From VAZQ01 sp963763365 (GTDB lineage: Bacteria; Pseudomonadota; Alphaproteobacteria; Rhizobiales; Xanthobacteraceae): a DNA stretch of 64,000 nucleotides. The stretch spans positions 216,066 through 280,065 of the forward strand of contig CAVXOE010000015.1 in the NCBI GenBank assembly GCA_963763365.1. The letters are read 5' to 3'. Positions 26,184-34,950 of the stretch are shown piece by piece. Position numbers and translations under genes: made by a program. The number at the start of each line of letters is the position of its first letter. Within the stretch, counting starts at the first letter, position 1. The notes under the pieces were generated by a model. That model was not told the DNA's origin. It made no database searches and worked only from the letters and a program-made list of their open reading frames with translations.

Positions 26184-28448
26184 TCACCAGACGCGTTTAA
26201 GCGCGCCAAGCACCTTGTCGGGCGTTAGTGGAAGGTCAGATATCCGTGCTCCAACGGCATCGGCGATTGCATTCGCGACGGCCGCGGGAATGGTGAGATT
26301 TCCTGCTTCGCCGACGCCTTTTGCGCCGAACGGACCCGGACCCATCCCCTGCTCGAGAACCAGGGCATCAAATCTCTCCGGCACGTCGGACAGCCGGGGC
26401 ACACGATACTTGAGCGGTTCGGCATTGAGCGGCGCCCCGCCCGCATATGCCAGATTTTCAAACATCGCCTGACCCAGTCCTTGGATAGCTGCGCCTTCCG
26501 CTTGGCTTTGACAGCGCTGCGGGTTGACCGCTTTGCCCGCATCGATCGCGGTCACTAGTTGAATCACTTTGTAGTAACCAGTCTCGGCATCGACTTCCAC
26601 TTCCGCGGCGGTCCACGACGGCATCCAGAAAAAGGCGCCGCCTGGCGTTTCCCTGGAGCCATCTCCGCGAAACTCGGTCTCAAGGCCCAATCCATCGCTG
26701 TTCAACAAGGTCGCGAGCGAAAGCCGGTCTCCGTTCGACTGCACGATCTCAAAATCTCTGAAATCAAGCTCAGCAGAGTCGCAGTCCAGTTTCGCCGCAG
26801 CGTAGCGCAGAACGGCGTTGCGAGCCTTCTCTGCGGCTTCGTGCACCGCCATTCCGGAAACGGCGACGCCGCAGCTCGCATGCGTTCCGGTGTCGAATGG
26901 CGTTTCGCTAGTGTCGATATTCTCGACCTTGACACGGTCGGGAGGAATGCAAAGCACTTCTGCAGCGATCTGCGACGCGGCGGTGCGCGTGTTTTGCCCG
27001 ATCTCAGTCACTCCTGTCGCCACGATCGCGCAGCCGGATCCGACAACGCGAACACTCGCTTCTGCCCGATGTGAACCGCCCGCGGTCTTGATCGCGACCG
27101 CGAAACCGATGCCGCGGCCTGGCCGACGAGGCTTGGCGTATCCGATACGATCTGCGACGGCGCGCAGCCCGCTGTGCAGATCGCAGTCGAGCGGGGTCTC
27201 GCCGGGCGCGCTTGGTGAGCCCAACGGGGTGAAGTTTTGCAGGCGCAGATCGTAAGGGTCGCGCCCGAGTTTGCGCGCGACGATGTCCATCTGCGATTCG
27301 GATGCCCAGGTCACGTGGCCCGCGCCGAATCCGCGAAACGAGCCCGCCGGAACCGTCGTCGTGCGGACGACCTGAACCTTCGTTCTCACGGCGCGCCAGC
27401 GATAAGGACCGCTCATGCGGCTGCCGATGCGCATCGCGACCGAAGGGGACGCATCCGCGTAGGCGCCGCCTTCGAGATTGACAACCGCCTCCCGGACCAG
27501 CGTTTCGCCGCTAGTGCTCACTCCACTGCGGAGCCAGATCTCCGCAGCGTGCTCGCACACGGTCATCATGCTCTCGGACATCGAGAGCACAAGCTTTACC
27601 GGCCGCTTTGCCTTTCGCGCCAGCAACACGGCGATAGGTTCGATTTTGCAATAGCTTTTTGCGCCAAAACCCCCTCCGACCAGTCCGGTATGAAATCGCA
27701 CATTCTCGAGCGGCAATCGAAAGATCCGTGCGATATCCTCGCGCAGCAGGAACGGGTCTTGGTTGTTTGACCACACCACGACCCTTTCGCCGTCGACCTG
27801 CGCCAGGCTGACGTGCGGCTCCAGACCGTAGTGACTCAATCGCGCGAAGGTGAAGCGATCATCGAACACGTGCGCGCATTGCCGAAACATCTCATCCACA
27901 TCGCCGTAACCGTATTGATAATCGAACAGCAGATTTGGCGCCGGTTCCTGGATGTAGGTGCTGTTGGGCGGCGGAGGTGGCAGGCTCGCAGCATGCTGCG
28001 CGGCAAAGAGCGGCGGCGCGTCCGCCGCCAGCGCATCGCCTATGTTCATCACCGCCGGCAACGGTTCGTACGCGACCCGAATACGCTCAAGCGCGCGGAA
28101 CGCCGTTGCTTCGTCAATTGCGGCCACCGCAGCCACCGGCTCTCCAACATGCCGCACCGTGTCGATCGCAAGCACCGGCTGATCGCGAATGAACGTCCCA
28201 TAGTACGGATCGAGACCAGCGAGATCTGCGCCTGTCGCCACCGCGGCGACTCCCTCTGTGGCAAGAGCCGCGCTGATGTCGATCGAGCGGATACGTGCGT
28301 GCGGATGAGGGCTCCGTATAATCCTGCCGTGGAGCATGCCATCGATAGCAATATCGCTGGTGTACACAGCGCTCCCGGTCAATTTCGCTCGGCTATCGAT
28401 ATCCGGAATACTGCGGCCGACGTGGATCAGTTCGTTTGGACGGCTCAT
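26184..28448 (-). CDS. xanthine dehydrogenase family, molybdopterin-binding large subunit
   Basis: About 754 residues, normal for the separate large subunit of a molybdenum hydroxylase. The cofactor-binding 'GLVGGGFGAKSYCKIEP' appears near residue 230, 'GSFRGFGAGHVTWASE' near residue 350 and 'GPFGAKGVGEAGNLTIPAAVANAI' near the C terminus, where the glutamate of the last is the usual catalytic base. The form I CO dehydrogenase active-site loop (AYRCSFR) is absent, so a heterocycle or aldehyde is the likelier substrate. Start ATG 28448 overlaps the stop of the iron-sulfur subunit gene by 4 bases; the longer frame to 28535 lies inside that gene. Confidence 0.92.
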   Translation of the reverse strand: MSRPNELIHVGRSIPDIDSRAKLTGSAVYTSDIAIDGMLHGRIIRSPHPHARIRSIDISAALATEGVAAVATGADLAGLDPYYGTFIRDQPVLAIDTVRHVGEPVAAVAAIDEATAFRALERIRVAYEPLPAVMNIGDALAADAPPLFAAQHAASLPPPPPNSTYIQEPAPNLLFDYQYGYGDVDEMFRQCAHVFDDRFTFARLSHYGLEPHVSLAQVDGERVVVWSNNQDPFLLREDIARIFRLPLENVRFHTGLVGGGFGAKSYCKIEPIAVLLARKAKRPVKLVLSMSESMMTVCEHAAEIWLRSGVSTSGETLVREAVVNLEGGAYADASPSVAMRIGSRMSGPYRWRAVRTKVQVVRTTTVPAGSFRGFGAGHVTWASESQMDIVARKLGRDPYDLRLQNFTPLGSPSAPGETPLDCDLHSGLRAVADRIGYAKPRRPGRGIGFAVAIKTAGGSHRAEASVRVVGSGCAIVATGVTEIGQNTRTAASQIAAEVLCIPPDRVKVENIDTSETPFDTGTHASCGVAVSGMAVHEAAEKARNAVLRYAAAKLDCDSAELDFRDFEIVQSNGDRLSLATLLNSDGLGLETEFRGDGSRETPGGAFFWMPSWTAAEVEVDAETGYYKVIQLVTAIDAGKAVNPQRCQSQAEGAAIQGLGQAMFENLAYAGGAPLNAEPLKYRVPRLSDVPERFDALVLEQGMGPGPFGAKGVGEAGNLTIPAAVANAIADAVGARISDLPLTPDKVLGALKRVW

Positions 28449-28924
28449 GTCGGACCCGCATCCGTATCGACCTTGCCGAACGCGCGGCGGAAGACCTGAT
28501 AGCCGGAGCAGCGGCAAATGTTGGCGGAAAGCCAACGATCGACGTGATCCGTAACCGGATTTGGATCAAGTTCCATCAGGCCCTTGGCAAGCATGACCAT
28601 TCCCGGCGTGCAGAAGCCACACTGCGGTACGCCGTACTCATGAAACGCCTGCTGAACACGGTCGAGGACATCGCCGGCGGCAACACCTTCGATGGTGAGG
28701 ACATCGCAGCCGTCGACCGCGAAGGCGAATGTCAGGCAACTCGTCGTCGGCTTGCCGTCAACTAGCACCGTGCAAGCGCCGCATGCGCCCTGATCGCAGG
28801 CAACCTTGGTGCCTCGAAGGCCGAGGTCCTCACGCAACAGGTCGACGAGCAGGAGATTGGTCGGAACATCGACCCTATGCATTTGGCCATTGACCCGCAG
28901 GCCGATGCAAAGATCGGTACTCAT
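28445..28924 (-). CDS. xanthine dehydrogenase family, (2Fe-2S) small subunit
   Basis: A 159-residue two-cluster iron-sulfur protein. The N-terminal plant-ferredoxin-type cluster is in 'CDQGACGACTVLVDGKPTTSC' positions and the second in 'CGFCTPGM' with 'CRCSGY', all cysteines present. It passes electrons from the molybdenum site to FAD. ATG 28924 overlaps the FAD-subunit stop by 4 bases; the open frame further upstream lies inside that gene. The operon order on the minus strand is FAD subunit, iron-sulfur subunit, molybdenum subunit. Confidence 0.93.
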   Translation of the reverse strand: MSTDLCIGLRVNGQMHRVDVPTNLLLVDLLREDLGLRGTKVACDQGACGACTVLVDGKPTTSCLTFAFAVDGCDVLTIEGVAAGDVLDRVQQAFHEYGVPQCGFCTPGMVMLAKGLMELDPNPVTDHVDRWLSANICRCSGYQVFRRAFGKVDTDAGPT

Positions 28925-29775
28925 GGCCGGGATTGGGTCATCTGGAGGAGTGCGCGGCGGAACCACACGCTCGCGACATGCCGGCAATAGACGACATTTG
29001 GCCCACCCGGCAAAACGATATCGGGCAGACGCGCAGCCCAGTGTTGCGCCAGCGAAGGAGCTTGAGCCTGCATTTCCATGCGCGATATTGCACCGTCGAG
29101 TGCAAGCGGTTGCCAGGTCGTGCGTTGCCCGGTCACGGCGCCAAACCCGGCGCGGACCATTTCGCCGTCCCAATCGAGCGAGGCGACGAGGCCAAAGGCT
29201 GGCCGCTGTTCGCGGTTCCACGCGAGCGTCCTCAGCCGCACAGGAACCGCGATAGCCGTAAGAAGGCCATTATTCGCGGCCGGTCGCCAAGCGCGCGCCG
29301 GAGCGGTTCGTTCTTCACGATCGGTTGCATCGACAAAGCGCAATTCCGCATCCAGGGCGGCGAGAAGCGGAAGCATCTCGTACCCCGGCTCGTCCGCCAT
29401 GATGTTGCCGCCGATGGTGCCCTGCGCCCGTATTCGGACATTGCCCAGGCCCGACACGTATTCGGGAATGCATGGGACGCAGGACCTTAAGAGGCTATCA
29501 TGCTCGATCTGCCAGTGGGACGTCGCGGCGCCGATCTCGATGGAATCGCCAATGCGCCGCACGCCCTTGAGCGCGCCAACGTCTTGCAGCGCGATGACAG
29601 CGGATGCCCCGATCCCGTTCTTCATCCGGCTCACCAGATCGATGCCGCCCGCGTGCAATGCCGCATCAGGCCATTGCCGCAGGAGGTCGCAGACTTCTTG
29701 GATCTGCGTGGGCCGGAACAAGCGGAAGCGTGGAACGCGCTTACGTGACGCCGTGATAACGGGAGCGGTCATCAT
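28921..29775 (-). CDS. xanthine dehydrogenase family, FAD-binding medium subunit
   Basis: About 284 residues. The FAD-binding segments are seen as 'ALHAGGIDLVSRMKNGIG' near residue 42 and 'GNVRIRAQGTIGGNIMADEPGYEMLPLLAALD' positions near residue 115. The C-terminal 'RAGFGAVTGQ' is also usual. Two adjacent ATGs (29775, 29772) are the most likely starts; a TTG at 29817 is possible but gives an odd N terminus. It lies 48 bp after the NMT1-like binding-protein gene on the same strand, linking the enzyme to an importer. Confidence 0.88.
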   Translation of the reverse strand: MMTAPVITASRKRVPRFRLFRPTQIQEVCDLLRQWPDAALHAGGIDLVSRMKNGIGASAVIALQDVGALKGVRRIGDSIEIGAATSHWQIEHDSLLRSCVPCIPEYVSGLGNVRIRAQGTIGGNIMADEPGYEMLPLLAALDAELRFVDATDREERTAPARAWRPAANNGLLTAIAVPVRLRTLAWNREQRPAFGLVASLDWDGEMVRAGFGAVTGQRTTWQPLALDGAISRMEMQAQAPSLAQHWAARLPDIVLPGGPNVVYCRHVASVWFRRALLQMTQSRP

Positions 29776-29823
29776 GGCAGGCGCGGCCTGTGCTCGGATA
29801 CGTACCGCGCTCCGCAAATCACC

Positions 29824-30870
29824 TTAGAATTTCAGCATCCGTTCAGACTGGTCCGGGAGGAACTTGCCGTTGTAGACTTCCTGGAGCTTTGGGGTCTGCG
29901 GGATCTTGAATACCGTCACCATCGTGTCGATGTTGCGCTGCAATCGCTCTGGGTCGACGTGGCCAACACCGAACTTCTCGACCGTGGGACGCTTTAGCGC
30001 CATCTCGATCATCAGATTGAGCCGGTCGACTTCGATCGGAATGTTGAGAAGCGGGTCGCGCTTCTTGAGAGACTCGATCGCCTCGACCTTGTTCTCCATC
30101 ATCGCTTTCATGCCCCGCAGCGTCGCACGGACGAACTTCTGGATCACCTCCGGCTTCTTCTCGATGAGATCCGAGCGTACGATCAGGCCGCTGCCGAACA
30201 GATCGACACCATAATCGCAGAAATTGAAGATCGTTACCTTGTCGCGGTCCATGCCAAGCTGCTTGAGATTGAGCAAGGACGTCGTGGTGAAGCTCGCGAC
30301 ACCGTCGAATTGACCTTGCACGAATTGCTGGTCCTGCAATTGGATGCTCACCGTCTGCCATTTCACCTTGCTTTCATCGATGCCGTTGGCAGCCGCGAAA
30401 GCGGGGAACATCGTGCGCCCGCCTGTCGTCAGCGGCGCACCAATGCTCTTGCCTTCGAGGTCCTTGGGCTTGGTAATGCCGCTGTTCTTTCGGACGATCA
30501 CCGAGCCGAGATAGGCGTCGTAGATCACCATGACGCTGACCAGCTTGTGCTCGGCGCTCTTGGAGTTGAACAGAATGACGCTGTTGATATCGCCGAACAT
30601 GATGTCGTAATTGCCATTCGCAAGCGCGGCGGCGTTTTCCAGACCACCGTATCCGCGGTCGATGCTGACGCTCAGGCCCTCCTCGCGAAAATATCCGCGT
30701 TCGTGCGCAAGCGTCCAAATCGACTGAGGTGCCTGCCAGACCCAATCCAGGCGAAGACGAACCGGCGTCAGCTCTTGGGACGAGGCGGGTGTGCTCGGGA
30801 TTGCTCCGGCGAGGAGACCCGCGGCTAGCGCGATGCTGCCGGCACGCCGGCTCCAGGACGTAAAGCGCAT
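29824..30870 (-). CDS. ABC transporter substrate-binding protein, NMT1/THI5-like
   Basis: A 348-residue periplasmic protein with a leader cleaved near 'TPASSQE'. The domain shows 'VRLRLDWVWQAPQSIWTLAHERGYFREEGLSV' positions and 'DLEGKSIGAP', as in SsuA/THI5-type binding proteins for sulfonates, thiamine precursors, pyrimidines and similar ligands. The matching permease and ATPase genes lie upstream on the same strand, separated by the amidohydrolase gene, so the four form one transcription unit with the molybdenum hydroxylase. Confidence 0.9.
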   Translation of the reverse strand: MRFTSWSRRAGSIALAAGLLAGAIPSTPASSQELTPVRLRLDWVWQAPQSIWTLAHERGYFREEGLSVSIDRGYGGLENAAALANGNYDIMFGDINSVILFNSKSAEHKLVSVMVIYDAYLGSVIVRKNSGITKPKDLEGKSIGAPLTTGGRTMFPAFAAANGIDESKVKWQTVSIQLQDQQFVQGQFDGVASFTTTSLLNLKQLGMDRDKVTIFNFCDYGVDLFGSGLIVRSDLIEKKPEVIQKFVRATLRGMKAMMENKVEAIESLKKRDPLLNIPIEVDRLNLMIEMALKRPTVEKFGVGHVDPERLQRNIDTMVTVFKIPQTPKLQEVYNGKFLPDQSERMLKF

Positions 30871-30914
30871 TTAAGTTCTCCTTTGATTGCGCCGCCCGTC
30901 TGCTTCCCGGCGTT

Positions 30915-32417
30915 TCACGTCAGACGCGCGAACCTGTTGAGTCCAGTGTCCTGTTGGAGGACCTCCAAGATCAGAGATTGAAAGGCTGGGCGTTCGCCGC
31001 GGGCCACGGCCACGTGCGGCGCGTTGTCGGCATAGTCGCGCGCGGCAAACTCGTCCCCTTCCTCGTAGACGTCATCTTCATTGATTTTGGTACAGCGTCC
31101 GTGGCGAAGGACGATCTCCCCCGCGACGAGGACGGTATCGACGGCTTGGCCGCTCTCGTACATCACCAGATGATTCCAGATATCACCCAATGGACAGTGC
31201 GTCCGGTCCGAAAGATTGAACACGGCGAGATCCGCGTGTGCGCCCACGCTGATCTCTCCGAGCGTCTCGGGCTCGCCCAGAACGGCAGCGCCACCCGATG
31301 TCGCCATCCGCAGCGCCTGCTGCGCGGTGATCCAACGGTCGCAGTCCGGCTGGCTGATACGGCTGAGCAGCATTGAGAACTTGGCCTGCTCGAGCACGCT
31401 GATGGCATTGCCGCTGCAACCGTCGGACCCGAGGCCGACCGTTACGCCCGCTTCGAGCATCCGCCGCGTTGGTTGCAAGCCGCTACCAAGCAGCAGATTG
31501 CTGACCGGATTGTTGACCACGTTGACGTGCTTCTCGGCGGCGAGCTCGATGTCCCGATCGGTGCACCAGACAAAATGCGCAAGCGAGCTCTTGGGACCGA
31601 TAAGGCCGAAATGATCGAGATAGGCGACGAAGCTTCCGCCGAATTCCGGCGGGGCCATCAAGGCTTGAGTTTTCGCCTCGAGCAGATGCGTGTGCAGACC
31701 AACTCCGTGACGGGCGGCAAAATCTCCAGCCATTTCCAATAACCGAGGCGTACAGCGTTGCGGTCCATCGACGCCCAGCATGAGACGCACCCGGTCACGC
31801 GCACCCCGGGTGGAAGCGACCTCTTCCATCATGGCGAAGTAGTCGTCGGCGGATGGCGTATTCATGCCGCGCCAGCGATCCTGGATCTCTTGCGGCAATC
31901 GCGTCGAATCGATGGGAAGCGAATCGATGTAACGCTTGTCCTCGAACATCGGGGCGACGATGGCGCGCATCCCGACATCCTCATACGCCTGAAAAACGGT
32001 CGAAACCGCCTCGACGGTCGGAACTGGCCCGCCGCGGAAATGATCGACGACCCCCGTAATGCCGTGCTTGAGCATTTCAATCGCATGCAACAGCACGCTG
32101 GCGCGGACCTGCTGCATCGATCGTCGCGAACGGCGCGACATCGCCTCCATCACGTAAAGGTCGAGCGGCGCTCCAGGCGCGGTTCCACGCAGCAAGGCAG
32201 ACGCGGAATGCGAGTGTGAATTGACCAGACCGGGCAGGATGAGCGCGTTTTCGAACGTAAGGGTTTCGTACGGTCCGGCGAAAGGCGGCGGCCCCTCGGC
32301 GGCCTCGATTGCGGCGATCCGGCCATCGGCAACCCAGATGTCCATGCCGTCGATGACGTCCGCGACGCGACCGAGCGGTGCAATCCTTGCTCCGGTAAGG
32401 CGCATCTTGGGCTTCAT
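30915..32417 (-). CDS. amidohydrolase family protein (AtzC/TrzN/cytosine-deaminase-like)
   Basis: A 500-residue cytosolic hydrolase. The zinc site is visible as 'LPGLVNSHSHSAS' (H-x-H) near residue 69, 'GLHTHLLEAKTQ' and 'LAHFVWCTDRD' for the later His positions and 'VGLGSDGCSGN' for the Asp. The N-terminal and C-terminal beta-sandwich pieces of this subtype are present ('ILPG', 'LAVFNLSD'). Such enzymes deaminate or dechlorinate N-heterocycles and guanidino compounds. Its place between importer genes suggests that the imported compound is its substrate. Confidence 0.9.
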   Translation of the reverse strand: MKPKMRLTGARIAPLGRVADVIDGMDIWVADGRIAAIEAAEGPPPFAGPYETLTFENALILPGLVNSHSHSASALLRGTAPGAPLDLYVMEAMSRRSRRSMQQVRASVLLHAIEMLKHGITGVVDHFRGGPVPTVEAVSTVFQAYEDVGMRAIVAPMFEDKRYIDSLPIDSTRLPQEIQDRWRGMNTPSADDYFAMMEEVASTRGARDRVRLMLGVDGPQRCTPRLLEMAGDFAARHGVGLHTHLLEAKTQALMAPPEFGGSFVAYLDHFGLIGPKSSLAHFVWCTDRDIELAAEKHVNVVNNPVSNLLLGSGLQPTRRMLEAGVTVGLGSDGCSGNAISVLEQAKFSMLLSRISQPDCDRWITAQQALRMATSGGAAVLGEPETLGEISVGAHADLAVFNLSDRTHCPLGDIWNHLVMYESGQAVDTVLVAGEIVLRHGRCTKINEDDVYEEGDEFAARDYADNAPHVAVARGERPAFQSLILEVLQQDTGLNRFARLT

Positions 32418-32433
32418 GACTTGCTTTGCTTCC

Positions 32434-33216
32434 TCAGGAAGGTTGGCCGCGGAATGCCCAGCCGACCATGCGCCGTTCGGCGGCGACGCAGATCAGGAAC
32501 ATCACGATACTCATGATGGCGATGACAATGACGCCGGAGAAAATGAGAGCCACTTGATATCGCGACGAGGCCGACAGCATCAGGTAACCGATGCCGTCAT
32601 TGGACGCGATCGTCTCGGAGACGACCGACCCGATGAACGCCAGTGTGATCGCGACCTTCAGCGCGGCGAACAGGTACGGCAGCGACCGCGGAATTCCGAC
32701 CTTGGTCAGCACCTCGTAGCGCGAGGCGCCCAGCACGCGTAGCACATCTTTCATTTCCGGCTCGACGCTCGCCAGGCCGGTAGCGACGTTGACGACAATG
32801 GGAAAGAACGAGATCACAAACGCGGTGATGATAGCTGGGATAGTGCCAATTCCACACCAGATCACGATCAGAGGGACAACGGCAACCTTCGGAATGGAGT
32901 TGAAGCCGATAAGCAGCGGATAAAGCGAGTCATAAACCGCACTCGACGAGCCAATCGCTACTCCAAGAAGGACGCCGACGACGATCGCGATAAAGAAGCC
33001 GGCGAGTGTCGTCATCAATGTCTGCCAAGCGTGCATCAGCAGCAGTTCCTTGAACTCATAAGTCGCCTGAACGACGCGGGTCGGTGTCGGCAGCACGAAC
33101 TCCGGAATATGGAGAGCGCGACAAGCTACTTCCCACACCGCAAGGAAAGCGAATGCAACGAGCCAGGGGCGCAGGTGCTTGATAAGCTTTGCGCGGGTGC
33201 TGAGCTTGGCGGTCAT
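32434..33216 (-). CDS. ABC transporter permease, SsuC/TauC-like
   Basis: A 260-residue inner-membrane protein with about six hydrophobic segments. The cytoplasmic coupling loop 'VLRVLGASRYEVLTKVGIPRSLPYLFAALKVA' positions (E-A-A-like region) is clear near residues 160-190. ATG 33216 is used since it overlaps the ATPase stop by 4 bases; the frame continuing to 33438 lies within the ATPase gene. It forms the channel for the NMT1-like binding protein. Confidence 0.9.
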   Translation of the reverse strand: MTAKLSTRAKLIKHLRPWLVAFAFLAVWEVACRALHIPEFVLPTPTRVVQATYEFKELLLMHAWQTLMTTLAGFFIAIVVGVLLGVAIGSSSAVYDSLYPLLIGFNSIPKVAVVPLIVIWCGIGTIPAIITAFVISFFPIVVNVATGLASVEPEMKDVLRVLGASRYEVLTKVGIPRSLPYLFAALKVAITLAFIGSVVSETIASNDGIGYLMLSASSRYQVALIFSGVIVIAIMSIVMFLICVAAERRMVGWAFRGQPS

Positions 33217-34053
33217 CCAGACCTCACGGCGGCAATCAGCGCCCGCAATTCGTTGACCAGGTCGGTATAGACCTTCTCGAACGTCGTCTTGGGCGTCCGC
33301 GGGCGCGGCAAGGACACGGCGCACCGATGAAGGATCCGGCCCGGCCGGGCGCTCATGACGTAGATTGTATCGGCGAGGTAGACCGCCTCGCGCAGATCGT
33401 GGGTCACCAAGATCGCGGTGAACCTCTGCCGCAGCCAAAGATCCTGCAGCACCTGCCAGAGATCTTCCTTGGTGAAGGCGTCGAGCGCTGCAAACGGCTC
33501 ATCCAGCATCATCAGTCGTGGCTCGTGCACGAGCGCCCGGCAAAGATTGGCCCGCTGCTGCATTCCGCCGGAGAGTTGCCACGGCTGCCGGCTGCCGAAC
33601 TCGCCCAGGCCCACGGTATCGAGGAGCTTCTGTGCCCGCTTTGCCAACTCGGAGTTTGGCCCGCGCGGCTGACGCTTGAATGGCTCAACGATCTCAAGCG
33701 GCAACATGACGTTTTCGAGCGTCGTGCGCCAAGGCAGCAGCGTAGCGTTCTGAAACGCCATTCCCGCGCCATGTATCGGCCCGTTCACCGTGGCTCCGTC
33801 AAAACGGATTTCACCGCCGGTGGGCGGCAGCAGCCCAGTCACGAGCTTCATCAGGGTCGATTTTCCGCAACCACTCGGGCCCACGACCGCTACGAATTCC
33901 CCCGAACTCGATCCCGAGCGTCGTGTGATCGAGAGCGAGCATGTCGTCATACTTGAGGCTGACGTCTCGCAGCTCGACGAAAGGGTCGCTCGCGCATTGC
34001 GGTGCCGGAGCCGTCTCGCGCAGCAAGGGTTTGACCGGATCGGGATTTAACAC
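33213..34053 (-). pseudogene. ABC transporter ATP-binding protein, SsuB/TauB-like, with an apparent frameshift
   Basis: The nucleotide-binding domain is split over two frames. The N-terminal part (34053 down to about 33900, GTG start) reads 'FVELRDVSLKYDDMLALDHT'; the rest reads 'GEFVAVVGPSGCGKSTLMKL' (Walker A), 'LSGGMQQRANLCRALV' (signature) and 'LMMLDEPFAALDAF' (Walker B). The break falls at a run of five C on the plus strand (33899-33903); with four, the frames join as '...LGIEFGEFVAVVGPSG', which is the normal family sequence. Either a homopolymer sequencing error or a real inactivation; the intact permease and binding protein next door favour error or very recent loss. An in-frame downstream start at 33950 would lack strand 1 of the domain. 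Confidence 0.8.
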
Positions 34054-34830
34054 GGCAGATCCATCGATGTGACCGGTTCAGAGGGCGCGCAACCGGACCC
34101 ACCTGATCGGCTGGCCTTCAACTCGAAAGGCATCTCGCGCGACCGGAAATCCCGTCTAGAGCCACACTGTGCACGTCACTCGGTTTGGACCAAGCAGATC
34201 GCGAGTCCGTGCGCAAAAGCTGAACATGAGGCTTGCTTTCGGAGAAGCATCAATTTGCATCAGAAGTGATGACTTATTGGTCCTGTCGCCTAAGACTTAT
34301 GCAGACGAACCAGTCGCGCGCGCGTATATGTCCCGCCGCTTGGCCTACCAGGAATGCATATTGATGAACGTACGGGCAAGGCTAGTTGGCTGTCGCGAGC
34401 TCTTCCTGACGGTATTCCAGCGCCTGGAAGACCTATCCCAACTCTGTTGTGCCCGGCTGGGCTTCGTCGGCGCATTCATTGAAGACAAGAACTCCGGAGC
34501 GATCCTGATACAACAGCCAATTCGCCGGCAAATGCAGACGCGCACCATCGATTCCAAGCTCACCGCCATGGGCAAGAATGAGCGAGCGATTTCCGTGTCC
34601 GGCTATGTCTACAGAGGAAACGTGAAATACACAGACGACGCCTTCAATAAAACTACGATATACAAGCAAAAATCACAAAAGCACGCCGATGCTTTCACGC
34701 ACGCCATGGATACGGCGTGCCAAGTCGCTCGCGTCGGTGTTTGCCGGCTCAATTTTTTGATGAAGGCCGGTTTAGTATGCTGCATTCGCCGTTCTCCGCT
34801 CCCCGCCATCGGCAGCGCAAGGAGCCGCTG
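34054..34830. other. gap without a convincing gene
   Basis: About 780 bp, less GC-rich toward 34600-34680. A 220-codon plus-strand frame (34169-34831) and several minus-strand frames cross it, but none has family motifs, a good ribosome-binding site or codon use like the neighbours. It separates the importer operon from an aldolase remnant and is probably degenerate DNA. Confidence 0.45.
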
Positions 34831-34944
34831 ATGCGGCACTACGTCGAGATGGGTTGCCGGTTGCTGCAGGCCGGCTCCGACATGGGATTCCTGCTCGACG
34901 CGGGCAAAGCGCGCACGGAATTGCTGCGCGGCCTGCGGACCTGA
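34831..34944 (+). pseudogene. HpcH/HpaI-type aldolase, 3' remnant
   Basis: A 37-residue tail ('HYVEMGCRLLQAGSDMGFLL' and a closing helix) matches the C-terminal end of HpcH/HpaI (4-hydroxy-2-oxo acid) aldolases, where the G-S-D step lies near the end of the barrel. The remaining ~220 residues of the enzyme are not found upstream. It is therefore a gene remnant, although a purine-rich 'aaggag' lies before its first ATG. It converges with the Rieske oxygenase gene. Confidence 0.6.
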
Positions 34945-34950
34945 TCCCGT

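Noticed and set aside
34169..34831. 220-codon plus-strand frame
   Set aside because: No recognisable motif, no good start signal and unlike codon use; probably non-coding.
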